A DNA stretch of 64,000 nt from positions 186,001 to 250,000 of the forward strand of contig NZ_JAHLMF010000005.1 in NCBI RefSeq assembly GCF_018919385.1, written 5' to 3'. The translations under genes were made by a program, and so were the position numbers. Below the pieces are notes generated by a model. The model was not told the origin of the DNA and did not search any database. It saw only the letters and a list, made by a program, of their open reading frames with translations. Positions 1 to 7,448 of this stretch are shown in pieces. This DNA is from Geomonas diazotrophica. Its GTDB lineage: Bacteria > Desulfobacterota > Desulfuromonadia > Geobacterales > Geobacteraceae. Position 1 is the first letter of the stretch. Each line of letters opens with the position of its first letter.

Positions 1-576
1 GTCCCCTGGCGCACCCTTTCCGGGCGGCAGTCGCTCTACCTGGACCACCCCTACTACCGGGAGTTCCACGAGGGGCTCCCCACTTTCAAGGGGAAACTGA
101 ATCCGGCGCTTCTGGACGAGACCGAGGGGGAGACCGGGCTGGTGCTTAACTTCCTGACCCCGCACGGCAAGTGGGGGATCCACTCCACCTACAGCGACAA
201 CCTGCGGATGCTCACCCTCTCGCGCGGCGGGCAGGCGGTCTGGCTGAACCACCTCGATGCGGCCGGAGCCGGCATCGAGGACAACGAGCAGATCGAGGTC
301 TACAACGCAAACGGCGTCGTGGTCTGTCGCTCCATCGTCTCCTCCAGGATCCCGAGGGGTGCGGCGGTCATGTACCACGCGCCGGAGCGGACCCTGAACA
401 TCAAGAAGTCGAAGAAAAGCGGCAAGCGTGGCGGCGTGCACAACAGCCTCTCCAGGATCCGCCTCAAGCCGACCCTGATGCTTGGGGGGTACGCTCAGTT
501 CAGCTACTACTTCAACTACTGGGGGCCAACCGGCGTCAACCGCGACAGTTACGTGGTGGTCAGGAAGCTCAAGTAA
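1..576 (+). CDS. narG: Respiratory nitrate reductase alpha subunit, C-terminal 191 residues (5' end outside window)
   Basis: This is the 3' end of the catalytic, Mo-bisMGD-containing subunit of membrane-bound nitrate reductase, which reduces nitrate to nitrite on the cytoplasmic side of the membrane. The reading frame is open from base 1 and ends with TAA at 574-576. The visible part matches the NarG C-terminus closely: [18 protein letters not shown], then a C-terminal [10 protein letters not shown] segment, and [21 protein letters not shown]-like residues at the very end. The catalytic and Fe-S N-terminal parts lie upstream of the window. narH, narJ and narI follow in the standard order, so identity is firm. 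The 213-base gap to narH is long for this operon and holds a repeat element. Confidence 0.95.
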   Translation, partial: VPWRTLSGRQSLYLDHPYYREFHEGLPTFKGKLNPALLDETEGETGLVLNFLTPHGKWGIHSTYSDNLRMLTLSRGGQAVWLNHLDAAGAGIEDNEQIEVYNANGVVVCRSIVSSRIPRGAAVMYHAPERTLNIKKSKKSGKRGGVHNSLSRIRLKPTLMLGGYAQFSYYFNYWGPTGVNRDSYVVVRKLK

Positions 577-604
577 AGTCTGCACGTCTTTGGGGGGGCG
601 ACCT

Positions 605-704
605 GTAGGGGCGAATGATCATTCGCCCAAACCTGGCCGCGCCACCCCACATCGTCACCTTTCAAGGGGCACGCTGGGCAGGGCGAATGATTATTCGCCC
701 CTAC
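605..704. repeat. 100-bp MITE-like element with 24-bp terminal inverted repeats
   Basis: The left end (605-628) begins GTAGGGGCGAAT and the right end (681-704) finishes ATTCGCCCCTAC. The two 24-base ends are inverted copies differing at one base. Each end is itself a palindrome: bases 609-628 read GGGCGAATGATCATTCGCCC, a perfect 20-base dyad, and 681-700 differ by one base. The 52-base interior has no open reading frame of note. I see no clear target-site duplication. Elements of this look (GTAGGGGCGAAT ends) are known as dispersed non-autonomous repeats in several bacterial genomes. It splits narG from narH, so the nar transcript would carry it. Confidence 0.8.
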
Positions 705-789
705 GGTTACCACGAACGCAATAAAACGCCGAGCGCTGTAAATCCCGATCGTGAGCGGCCGGGGCAATGCGGCGATCAAGGAGCCATAA

Positions 790-2244
790 ATGGATGTAAG
801 AGCTCAGATAGTGATGGTGTTCAACCTGGACAAGTGCATCGGATGCCACACCTGTTCCATCTCCTGCAAGAACATCTGGACCGACCGCCAGGGCGCGGAA
901 TACATGTGGTGGAACAACGTCGAGACCAAGCCGGGTGTGGGCTATCCCAGGCAGTGGGAGGACCAGGAGCGCTTCAAGGGGGGCTGGGTGGTAGACGGCA
1001 AGAAACTGAAGCTGAAGGCGATGGGGAAAGGCCCCACCCTGGCCAGCATGTTCTTCCAGCCCAACATGCCCAAGATCGAGGACTACTACGAGCCCTTCGA
1101 CTTCGACTACGGCAACCTCGCCGGCGCCAAGGAGTCCAAGGACCAGCCGGTCGCAGAGGCATTCTCCCAGATTTCCGGCAAGAAGATCGAGGAGATCCAG
1201 GGGGGACCGAACTGGGACGACGACCTCTCCGGTTCGCAGGTGTACGCCGCGAAGGACCTGAACCTCAAGGACAAGAAGGTGATCGAGTCGTACGACTCGA
1301 TGTTCATGCAGTATCTGCCGCGCATCTGCAACCACTGCCTGAACCCGGCCTGCGTCGCCTCCTGCCCCTCCCGCGCCCTCTACAAGCGCGGCGAGGACGG
1401 CATCGTGCTGGTGGACCAGGAGGTCTGCAAGGGGTGGCGTTTCTGCACCAGCGCCTGCCCGTACAAGAAGGTTTATTACAACTGGAACACCGGCAAGGCC
1501 GAGAAGTGCATCTTCTGCTATCCCCGCGTGGAGACCGGGCAGTGCAACGCCTGCGCCCACAGCTGCGTCGGGCGCATCCGCTACGTCGGGGTGCTGCTCT
1601 ATGACGCCGATGCCGTGGAGGCGGCCGCACTCAAGGGGGACGCGGAACTCGTCGAGGCGCATCGCGACGTGATCCTCGACCCGCGGGATCCGGAAGTTTG
1701 CAGGATGGCACGGGAAAACGGGATCTCTGACCAGTGGCTGGATGCGGCGGTCGCCTCACCGGTCTATGCGCTGGTGAAGGAGTTCCGGGTCGCGCTCCCG
1801 CTGCACCCGGAGTTCAGGACCCTCCCCATGGCGTACTACATCCCGTCCCTTTCGCCGGTCCTCTCGACCTGGGGCGATACCCATAAGCTCCTGGAGCATG
1901 GCATGATCCCGGCCCTGGAGACCTTGCGCGTCCCGATCGGCTACCTGGCGAGCCTTCTCTCCGGCGGCAACGAGGGCGTCATCGAGGAAGCGCTGAAGAA
2001 GCTGATCGCCCTGAGGGTGCAGATGCGGGCCGAGAACCTGAGGCTGCCGGCCGACCCGGCGCTGCTCAAGGAGGCGGGGCTGGACGAAGCCGCTGCGAAA
2101 AGGCTGTACCGGCTCTTCACGGTTGCGGGCTACAACGAGCGCAACGTGATCCCCCCCCAGCAGCGCGAGGAGCAGGATCCGGAGCGGCGCAAGCAGGAGG
2201 CGGGCTTCGGCATCCTTAAAAAGACCAGGGGGGGAGCGAAATGA
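790..2244 (+). CDS. narH: Respiratory nitrate reductase beta subunit (Fe-S electron transfer)
   Basis: This 484-residue subunit passes electrons from the NarI haems to NarG through four iron-sulfur clusters. The cysteine groups are all present: C16-C19-C22-C26 near the start; C180, C183, C188 and C192; C213, C219 and C223 in the CKGWRFC segment; and C240, C243, C252, C255 and C259. The tryptophan at 216 (CKGW) marks the [3Fe-4S] site of the NarH family. The segment VGRIRYVGVLLYDAD is a family signature. The start is supported by AAGGAG six bases upstream. Its end overlaps narJ by four bases (ATGA), so the two are translationally coupled. Length is close to the E. coli protein (512). Confidence 0.97.
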   Translation: MDVRAQIVMVFNLDKCIGCHTCSISCKNIWTDRQGAEYMWWNNVETKPGVGYPRQWEDQERFKGGWVVDGKKLKLKAMGKGPTLASMFFQPNMPKIEDYYEPFDFDYGNLAGAKESKDQPVAEAFSQISGKKIEEIQGGPNWDDDLSGSQVYAAKDLNLKDKKVIESYDSMFMQYLPRICNHCLNPACVASCPSRALYKRGEDGIVLVDQEVCKGWRFCTSACPYKKVYYNWNTGKAEKCIFCYPRVETGQCNACAHSCVGRIRYVGVLLYDADAVEAAALKGDAELVEAHRDVILDPRDPEVCRMARENGISDQWLDAAVASPVYALVKEFRVALPLHPEFRTLPMAYYIPSLSPVLSTWGDTHKLLEHGMIPALETLRVPIGYLASLLSGGNEGVIEEALKKLIALRVQMRAENLRLPADPALLKEAGLDEAAAKRLYRLFTVAGYNERNVIPPQQREEQDPERRKQEAGFGILKKTRGGAK

Positions 2245-2786
2245 GCATGCAGCAGAGTTACCAGGCCCTGTCGCGGCTTTTCGAGTACCCAGAGCAGAGA
2301 GAGGAGCTCGATAGCTCCTACGACGCCCTGGCCTCCTACCTGAGACAGAGCGGCATCGAATCGCGCACCCACCTCTTTGGCGAGATGCTGAGCGGCTCCA
2401 CCCTTTCCGAATTGCAGGAAGATTACGTGGCCCGCTTCGACTTCAACCCGGCGGCGGCTCCCTACCTGGGTCACCACCTGTACGGGGACAACCAGAAGAA
2501 GGGGGGCTACATGATCCAGGTGAAGCAGGAGTACGGCAGGTATGACTTCGAGGCGCCGCAGGACGAACTTCCGGACCACCTCGGCGTGGTGCTCGCCTTC
2601 CTGGCGCACCTCGCACGCCGCGGCGAGGACCAGTCCCGCCGCGAGTTCATCGAGAAACTGGTACTGCCGGCAATCAACAAGTTGCTCGGCTCCTCGGCAC
2701 AACGCGATACGTCCCCATGGCTCACCCTGGTCGAGGCGGCCGAGCTCTTGTGCAGCGCGGATTGCCGTGAGGAGGCAACATGCTGA
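2241..2786 (+). CDS. narJ: Nitrate reductase assembly chaperone NarJ
   Basis: This 181-residue protein belongs to the NarJ/TorD chaperone group, which holds apo-NarGH in the cytoplasm until the molybdenum cofactor is inserted and the complex can join NarI. The call rests on its place between narH and narI, its length, and the segment with YLGHHLYGDNQKKG followed by an acidic E-L-P-D-H-L helix that is typical of NarJ. It starts inside the narH stop (ATGA) and its own end overlaps narI by seven bases, so narHJI are expected to be made from one message in coupled fashion. Confidence 0.93.
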   Translation: MSMQQSYQALSRLFEYPEQREELDSSYDALASYLRQSGIESRTHLFGEMLSGSTLSELQEDYVARFDFNPAAAPYLGHHLYGDNQKKGGYMIQVKQEYGRYDFEAPQDELPDHLGVVLAFLAHLARRGEDQSRREFIEKLVLPAINKLLGSSAQRDTSPWLTLVEAAELLCSADCREEATC

Positions 2787-3445
2787 ACTCTTTCATCTTC
2801 ATCGCCCTGCCCTACGCGGCCCTGGCCCTGGTGCTCCTGGTCACCCCGTACCGCTTCCTCAGCAACAGGCTGACCTGGTCCGCCTATTCGACCCAGTTTC
2901 TGGAACGAAATATCCTCTACTGGGGGATCAACCCGTGGCACTACGGCATCCTGCCTATCCTTTTGGCGCACGTGGTCGGCTTCGCCTTTCCAGGCGTCTT
3001 CAAGCGCTTCCTCGGCAATCCACAAACCCTGCTCGGCGTGGAAAGCGTGCTGCTCGGGCTCGGCATCTTCGCGGTGCTCGGGGTGCTGCTCCTTTTGCTG
3101 CGCCGCGTGAACTCGGGGATGCTGAAGCGAGTCACCTTCAGCTCGGACTGGCTTATCCTCTACCTGCTCCTGTTCCAGGCCGGCACGGGGATCTACATCG
3201 GCTACTTCATGCGCTGGGGCTCGCAGTGGTACCTGCACACCGCGGTTCCCTACCTCTGGTCCATCGTGTCGTTCCAGCCGCAGATCGAGTACGTCGCCGA
3301 CCTCCCCCTGGTGTTCAAGCTGCACGCCGCCTGCGCCTTCCTGATCGTGGCCGTGCTCCCCTTCACCAAGCTGGTGCACATGCTCTACCTGCCGGTCGAT
3401 TTCCTGAAGGACCCGCCGCTTTTGTACCGCTGGCGGTCGAAGTAA
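2780..3445 (+). CDS. narI: Respiratory nitrate reductase gamma subunit (di-haem cytochrome b)
   Basis: This 221-residue, five-helix membrane protein takes electrons from quinol and anchors NarGH. The four haem b histidine ligands can be placed: H54 and H64 in the second helix (WHYGILPILLAH) and H182 and H200 in the last helix (KLHAACAF...TKLVH). The spacings of 10 and 18 are the same as between the E. coli NarI ligands (56/66 and 187/205). It overlaps the end of narJ. After the stop there is no clear T-tract terminator; the next 240 bases hold REP-type repeats and then narK. Confidence 0.95.
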   Translation: MLNSFIFIALPYAALALVLLVTPYRFLSNRLTWSAYSTQFLERNILYWGINPWHYGILPILLAHVVGFAFPGVFKRFLGNPQTLLGVESVLLGLGIFAVLGVLLLLLRRVNSGMLKRVTFSSDWLILYLLLFQAGTGIYIGYFMRWGSQWYLHTAVPYLWSIVSFQPQIEYVADLPLVFKLHAACAFLIVAVLPFTKLVHMLYLPVDFLKDPPLLYRWRSK

Positions 3446-3469
3446 GTCGTATTGAACTACGCTCGCCGT

Positions 3470-3650
3470 CCATCCCCTCTCCCGCTGTGAGTGGGGGAAA
3501 CCGCAACCTCTGCAATCTGCACTGTGCCATCCCCTCGCCCCCTGGGAGAGGGTGGCCGGAGGCCGGGTGAGGGGTGCTGGCACATGGCACGATGTCGCGT
3601 TATTGCAACGCCCTCACCCCCGCCCCTCTCCCGAGGGAGGGGGGGGTGAA
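3470..3650. repeat. REP-type palindromic repeats between narI and narK
   Basis: The interval holds several CCCTCTCCC/GGGAGAGGG arms. The best-formed unit is at 3544-3574: GGGAGAGGG, a hairpin GGCC-GGA-GGCC, then GGGTGAGGGG. Related units occur at 49998-50028 and 61414-61444, so this is a dispersed family. A second, degenerate unit lies at about 3610-3650. No promoter that I trust is visible here; narK may be read from the nar operon promoter through this stretch. Confidence 0.75.
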
Positions 3651-3687
3651 TGCAACATTTGAGCATTTGAGAAAATATGGAGGGATG

Positions 3688-5073
3688 ATGTCGTCACGAG
3701 TACTGGCAGTATGGACCCCGGAGGATGCGCAGTTCTGGGAGCAGGAGGGCAAGGCGATCGCCTACCGCAACCTGTGGATCTCGATCCCGGCCCTCTTCCT
3801 CTCCTTCGCGGTCTGGATGGTCTGGAGCGTTGTGGTGGTGAACCTGCAGTCGATCGGCTTCTCCTTCGACGCGGACAAGCTGTTCTGGCTGGCGGCGCTG
3901 CCGGGACTTTCCGGGGCCACGCTCAGGATCTTCTACTCCTTCATGGTCCCCATCTTCGGCGGCAGGGCCTGGACCACCATCAGCACGGCGTCGCTGCTGA
4001 TCCCTGCGGTCGGCATCGGCTTCGCGGTCAGGGACCCGCACACGAGCTACACCACCATGCTGCTGCTGGCCTTTCTCTGCGGCCTCGGCGGCGGCAACTT
4101 CGCCTCCAGCATGTCCAACATCAGCTTTTTCTTCCCGAAGACGCTCAAGGGTACCGCCCTGGGGCTAAATGCAGGACTCGGCAACCTCGGCGTGAGCGCA
4201 ATGCAATTCCTGGTGCCGCTGGTGATCACCAGCGGCACGTTCAGCGCCCTGTGCGGCGCCCCCCAGGTTTGCGTCATCAAGGGGGGGGCCACCTCGGTCT
4301 GGATGCAGAACGCGGGCTTCGTCTGGGTCCCCTTCATCGTCCTCTCCACACTGGCCGCCTGGTTCGGCATGAACGACATCGCTGAGGCCAAGGCGTCGTT
4401 CAAGGAGCAGTCGGTGATCTTCAAACGCAAGCACAACTGGATCATGTGCTGGCTCTATCTGGGCACCTTCGGCTCTTTCATCGGCTACTCCGCCGGACTG
4501 CCGCTTCTGATCAAGTCGCAGTTCCCGAGCGTCAACCCGATGCAGTACGCCTTCCTGGGCCCCCTGGTTGGTGCGCTGTGCCGTCCGCTGGGCGGCTGGA
4601 TCGCCGATAAACTCGGAGGGGCGCGGGTCACCTTCTGGAATTTCACCGCCATGACGGCAGCCGCCTTCGGGGTGCTGCACTACCTTCCGAGCCAGGGCAA
4701 CCCCGGCAACTTCTGGGGCTTTCTGGCCATGTTCATCCTCATGTTCGTGACCACCGGAATCGGCAACGGCTCTACCTTCCGGATGATCCCGGTCATTTTT
4801 CTCACCGAGCGCCAGCGTGCGGCTGCGGACCAAAGGCGCGAGGCTCAGGCCAAAGCCACGGCCGAGGCGGCGAAAGAGGCAGCGGCAGTTCTCGGCTTCT
4901 GCTCAGCGTTTGCAGCCTACGGCGCCTTCTTCATACCCAAGGCGTTCGGGAGCTCCATCACGCTGACCGGCGGCCCGCAGGCCGCCCTTTACGGGTTCCT
5001 GGTTTTTTACCTGAGCTGCATCGTCCTGACCTGGTACTGGTATTCGCGCAGGAATGCGGAGATGCCCTGCTGA
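3688..5073 (+). CDS. narK: NarK-type nitrate/nitrite transporter (MFS)
   Basis: This is a 12-helix major facilitator protein of about 461 residues that moves nitrate in and/or nitrite out across the inner membrane. The glycine-rich nitrate signature is clear in the fifth helix (GLGGGNFASSMSNISFFFP) and a second copy appears near helix 11 (TTGIGNGSTFRM). A cytoplasmic charged insert (ADQRREAQAKATAEAAKEAA) precedes the last helices. The frame stays open upstream to 3574, but that part is REP sequence. GGAGGG at 3679-3684 sits just before two in-frame ATGs (3685 and 3688); the second gives workable spacing of three bases, so I chose it with modest confidence. It lies directly after narI, which fits supply of substrate to NarGHI. 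Confidence 0.92.
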   Translation: MSSRVLAVWTPEDAQFWEQEGKAIAYRNLWISIPALFLSFAVWMVWSVVVVNLQSIGFSFDADKLFWLAALPGLSGATLRIFYSFMVPIFGGRAWTTISTASLLIPAVGIGFAVRDPHTSYTTMLLLAFLCGLGGGNFASSMSNISFFFPKTLKGTALGLNAGLGNLGVSAMQFLVPLVITSGTFSALCGAPQVCVIKGGATSVWMQNAGFVWVPFIVLSTLAAWFGMNDIAEAKASFKEQSVIFKRKHNWIMCWLYLGTFGSFIGYSAGLPLLIKSQFPSVNPMQYAFLGPLVGALCRPLGGWIADKLGGARVTFWNFTAMTAAAFGVLHYLPSQGNPGNFWGFLAMFILMFVTTGIGNGSTFRMIPVIFLTERQRAAADQRREAQAKATAEAAKEAAAVLGFCSAFAAYGAFFIPKAFGSSITLTGGPQAALYGFLVFYLSCIVLTWYWYSRRNAEMPC

Positions 5074-5091
5074 GGGGTAGGCCGGGACAGT

Positions 5092-5120
5092 ACCGGGAAA
5101 GTATGGTATCTTTCCCCGGT
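5092..5120 (+). terminator. Stem-loop after narK, possible terminator without a T-tract
   Basis: ACCGGGAAAG (5092-5101) pairs with CTTTCCCCGGT (5110-5120) leaving one bulged C and an 8-base loop. No T-run follows, so it could be a terminator, an mRNA stabiliser or part of a leader for the next gene. The 7-mer GGGACAG occurs on both sides of it (5084-5090 and 5128-5134). A second small hairpin, GCAGCG/CGCTGC (5163-5168 and 5174-5179), lies 20 bases before the next start codon. Confidence 0.4.
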
Positions 5121-5198
5121 GCCTGGCGGGACAGGGCAAGTTCGCGACAACACTGAAGGTCTGCAGCGTGAAACGCTGCCGGGCCGCCAGAGGGCTAC

Positions 5199-5936
5199 AT
5201 GATCCTGGAACTTCTGATACCGATGTTGTTTTGCACCCTGGTGGTGGCGGTCCTCTATTCCTGCGTGGGGCACGGCGGCGCTTCGGGGTACATCGCGGTG
5301 CTGGCGCTGTTCAGCGTGGCGCCGGAGGTCTTCAAGCCGACGGCGCTCACCTTGAACCTCCTGGTGGCAGGCATCGCCACCTTCTCCTTCGCCCGCGCCG
5401 GGCATTTCTCGTGGCGCCTGTTCTGGCCCTTCGCGGCGACCTCGATCCCCTTCAGCTTCCTGGGAGGGTACCTCACCCTCCCCTCCCACATCTACCGGCC
5501 GCTGGTCGGCGTGTTGTTGCTTCTGTCGGCATCGCGCCTGCTGCTGCAGAAGAACCAGGCGTCTGCCCGCACCACTCCACCCTCGACCCCGACGGCCCTC
5601 GTCATCGGGGCAGTCCTCGGCCTTCTTTCCGGTCTCACCGGCGTGGGGGGCGGCATCTTCCTCAGTCCGCTGCTGTTGTTGTTCAAATGGGGAGAAGCGA
5701 GGGAGGTTTCAGCGGTGGCCGCGCTCTTCATCCTGGTGAATTCCTGCGCGGGGCTGCTGGGGCACTTGAGCGGGGTGCAGGCGATACCGAGCTATGCGCC
5801 GTTCATGGCCGGAAGCGCGCTCCTGGGTGGCGTGGTCGGCTCGCTTTTAGGGAGTCGCCACCTTCCCGTCCCCACCATCATGCGGGTCCTCTCGCTCGTC
5901 CTGGCCATCGCCGGTTTCAAGCTATTGCTGGTGTAG
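5199..5936 (+). CDS. TauE/SafE-family sulfite/organic anion exporter-like permease
   Basis: This 245-residue inner-membrane protein has about eight hydrophobic segments and the two-repeat plan of the TauE/SafE (UPF0721) family. The repeat signatures are GHGGASGYIAV in the first half and GLTGVGGGIFLSPLLL in the second. Members move sulfite, sulfoacetate or other small anions; the substrate here cannot be told. GAGGG lies a few bases before the ATG. The 125-base gap to narK contains two hairpins and no clear promoter, so it may belong to the same transcript as narK. It is convergent with uppP. Confidence 0.85.
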   Translation: MILELLIPMLFCTLVVAVLYSCVGHGGASGYIAVLALFSVAPEVFKPTALTLNLLVAGIATFSFARAGHFSWRLFWPFAATSIPFSFLGGYLTLPSHIYRPLVGVLLLLSASRLLLQKNQASARTTPPSTPTALVIGAVLGLLSGLTGVGGGIFLSPLLLLFKWGEAREVSAVAALFILVNSCAGLLGHLSGVQAIPSYAPFMAGSALLGGVVGSLLGSRHLPVPTIMRVLSLVLAIAGFKLLLV

Positions 5937-5944
5937 TGCTAATC

Positions 5945-5995
5945 AGGGGTGAGGGCGATGCCCTCAGATGCTCCGCCCCCCTTGGCTTCACCCCT
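5945..5995. other. Nested inverted repeat between convergent genes
   Basis: AGGGGTGA (5945-5952) pairs with TCACCCCT (5988-5995), and inside it GAGGGC (5951-5956) pairs with GCCCTC (5960-5965). It lies between the ends of the permease gene and uppP, where a shared terminator would be expected, but no T-tract is present on either strand. It resembles the REP repeats elsewhere in the window (CACCCCT, AGGG arms). Confidence 0.35.
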
Positions 5996-6007
5996 AGCTG
6001 ACCACTC

Positions 6008-6772
6008 CTAGAAGAGAAAAACCAGGAAGATCACGCCTACCACGATGCGATAGATGCCGAAGGGGATGAAGGTGTGGCTGGTGACGAACTTCAGGAGCGC
6101 CTTGATGCCGATCACGCCGAAGATGAACGAGGTGACGAATCCGACGGCGATGTTCTGCCAATCTCCCGTGTGGAACACAGTGTAGTTCTTGTAGATGTCG
6201 TAACAGGTGGCGGCAAACATGGTGGGAAGGGCCAAAAGGAAGGAGAATTCCGCGGCGTCCTTCCGGTCCAGGCCGAACAGCAGACCGCCCATGATGGTCG
6301 CCCCGGAGCGCGAGACCCCCGGCACCATGGAAAGGCACTGTACCAGCCCGATGCAGAAGGCCTGCTTGTAGCTGATCTCGTCCAGGGTGTGGGTGGTCGC
6401 CGGCCGGTCCTTCATCCAGAGCTCGATGACGATGAACGCCACGCCGCCGGCGATGAGCATGTAACTCACCAGTGAAGGCTGGAATAAGGACTTCACCAGC
6501 TTGTAGAGCAGAAACCCGATGGTGCCGGTCGGGAGAAAAGCGAAACAGACCTTCTTGATCAGGTCGGGACGGGAGAAGAGCTGCTTGCGGTACACCTCGA
6601 CGACGGCTAGCATCGCCCCCAGTTGGATGACCACCTCGAAGACCTTGTGCGTCTCGGACTGCTGAAGCTTCAGCAGGGCCGACGCCAGGATGAGATGCCC
6701 GGTGGAAGAAACGGGAAGGAACTCGCTCAGCCCCTCCACGATACCCAGTATGATCGACTCGAAAATACCCAC
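6008..6772 (-). CDS. uppP: Undecaprenyl-diphosphatase UppP (BacA family)
   Basis: This inner-membrane enzyme removes one phosphate from undecaprenyl diphosphate so that the lipid carrier can be reused for peptidoglycan and surface polysaccharide. Both active-site signatures are present: GLSEFLPVSSTGH near the N-terminus and PGVSRSGATIMGG in the middle. Eight hydrophobic segments fit the family. I chose the GTG at 6772 (protein of 254 residues) because AAAGGAG lies eight bases before it; the frame extends 13 codons further but without a site. A sigma-70-like promoter lies at 6810-6838. It stands alone on this strand, convergent with the TauE-type gene. Confidence 0.93.
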   Translation of the reverse strand: MGIFESIILGIVEGLSEFLPVSSTGHLILASALLKLQQSETHKVFEVVIQLGAMLAVVEVYRKQLFSRPDLIKKVCFAFLPTGTIGFLLYKLVKSLFQPSLVSYMLIAGGVAFIVIELWMKDRPATTHTLDEISYKQAFCIGLVQCLSMVPGVSRSGATIMGGLLFGLDRKDAAEFSFLLALPTMFAATCYDIYKNYTVFHTGDWQNIAVGFVTSFIFGVIGIKALLKFVTSHTFIPFGIYRIVVGVIFLVFLF

Positions 6773-6809
6773 GAAATACACTCCTTTGACTGCGCTGGTT
6801 CGACAGAGC

Positions 6810-6838
6810 AAAATAACCGATCGAGCCTGCGTTGTAAA
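6810..6838 (-). promoter_or_regulatory. Predicted sigma-70 promoter for uppP
   Basis: On the minus strand, TTTACA (6838-6833) and TATTTT (6815-6810) are separated by 17 bases. The first matches TTGACA at five of six positions, the second TATAAT at four. The predicted transcript start lies about 30 bases before the uppP GTG. Confidence 0.5.
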
Positions 6839-6899
6839 GGGAACATGCGCCGGAGAGATTTTTGCGCGACAGGGCTAGCCGGGAGGAGCAGGGAAAGAC

Positions 6900-6932
6900 C
6901 TGGAGCCACGGAGGGACGCCCCGCGGCTCCAG
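6900..6932 (-). terminator. Stem-loop after the hemerythrin gene
   Basis: CTGGAGCC (6900-6907) pairs with GGCTCCAG (6925-6932), with further GC pairing inside the loop. On the minus strand the stem is followed by GTCTTTCCC, a weak T-rich tail. It lies 12 bases past the hemerythrin stop codon, which is the expected place for its terminator. Confidence 0.55.
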
Positions 6933-6944
6933 GAAGAGCGGGTT

Positions 6945-7352
6945 TCAGTGGTGCAGCTTATCGTAAGCCGCGTAGAGGGTATTCTCCTCGCTGCGCAGCC
7001 TCCTGGAGATGGTGGCGAAAAGCCTGCCGAGCGCCTTGGCGAACTCGATGTCGATCACCGCGTCGTCGGCGGAATATTTCTTGAAAAAGGCGATGGCGTT
7101 GCCGGAGATCTCCTCCATGTCCTTGGCGTAGAAATCCACCGTGCGCTTCAACCCCTGGTCCGCCTGTGCGGCCTTGTTCAGCACCGGGTACAGTTGCGCG
7201 TCCTCTTTGCGCAGATGCGCAAGCAGCGTCGCCTGCGCCGAGAGCAGGAGCTGGTGCGCCTCCTTGTTGGTGATACTGGTATCCTTAACGCGGTTAAGCA
7301 TCGCTTCGATTGCCACGTGATCCCGTTTCAACTCATCTATCAACCTTGCCAT
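6945..7352 (-). CDS. Hemerythrin-like (HHE) domain protein
   Basis: This 135-residue soluble protein is a single hemerythrin HHE domain, an all-helical bundle that binds a di-iron site for O2 or NO binding or iron handling. Candidate ligands are H12 (RDHVAIE), H46 and E50 (LAHLRKED) and the acidic pair in the last helix (RSEENTLY). AGGAGAGG lies five bases before the ATG. The promoter carries an FNR/HcpR-type box (7435-7448) at the class II position, and the nar operon is close by. Together these suggest a role under anaerobic or nitrosative conditions; this is inference. Functions in repair of iron centres by NO-handling HHE proteins are known for relatives such as YtfE, but this protein is shorter and lacks YtfE's N-terminal domain. 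Confidence 0.85.
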   Translation of the reverse strand: MARLIDELKRDHVAIEAMLNRVKDTSITNKEAHQLLLSAQATLLAHLRKEDAQLYPVLNKAAQADQGLKRTVDFYAKDMEEISGNAIAFFKKYSADDAVIDIEFAKALGRLFATISRRLRSEENTLYAAYDKLHH

Positions 7353-7406
7353 ACGTCACCTCTCCTACTCGCTTTTATGGTCCCATCGGACGTTTCCATT
7401 GATCCG

Positions 7407-7448
7407 AGTATAGGCCTGTCGGGAGATGTGCGGCTTGATGCAGGTCAA
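7407..7448 (-). promoter_or_regulatory. FNR/HcpR-type box and -10 element of the hemerythrin gene
   Basis: On the minus strand TTGACCTGCATCAA (7448-7435) matches the FNR-family consensus TTGAT-N4-ATCAA at nine of ten positions. It is followed after 22 bases by TATACT (7412-7407). With +1 near 7400 the box centre falls at -41.5, exactly the spacing of class II FNR/CRP activation. No good -35 hexamer is present, as expected for an activated promoter. The box overlaps the last codons of the neighbouring glycosyltransferase gene. Confidence 0.7.

Noticed and set aside
615-1604. Long plus-strand frame overlapping narH
   Set aside because: It is out of frame with narH, begins in the MITE-like element, and its translation is rich in Arg, Gly and Pro with no domain, as expected for a shadow in high-GC DNA.
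3574-3684. Longer start for the NarK gene in frame with it
   Set aside because: The extra 37 codons are made of REP repeat sequence and have no transporter-like residues; a Shine-Dalgarno motif lies at 3679-3684.
5074-5198. Molybdenum cofactor riboswitch ahead of the TauE-type gene
   Set aside because: Context (nar operon) made it tempting, but the conserved sequence blocks of that RNA were not found.
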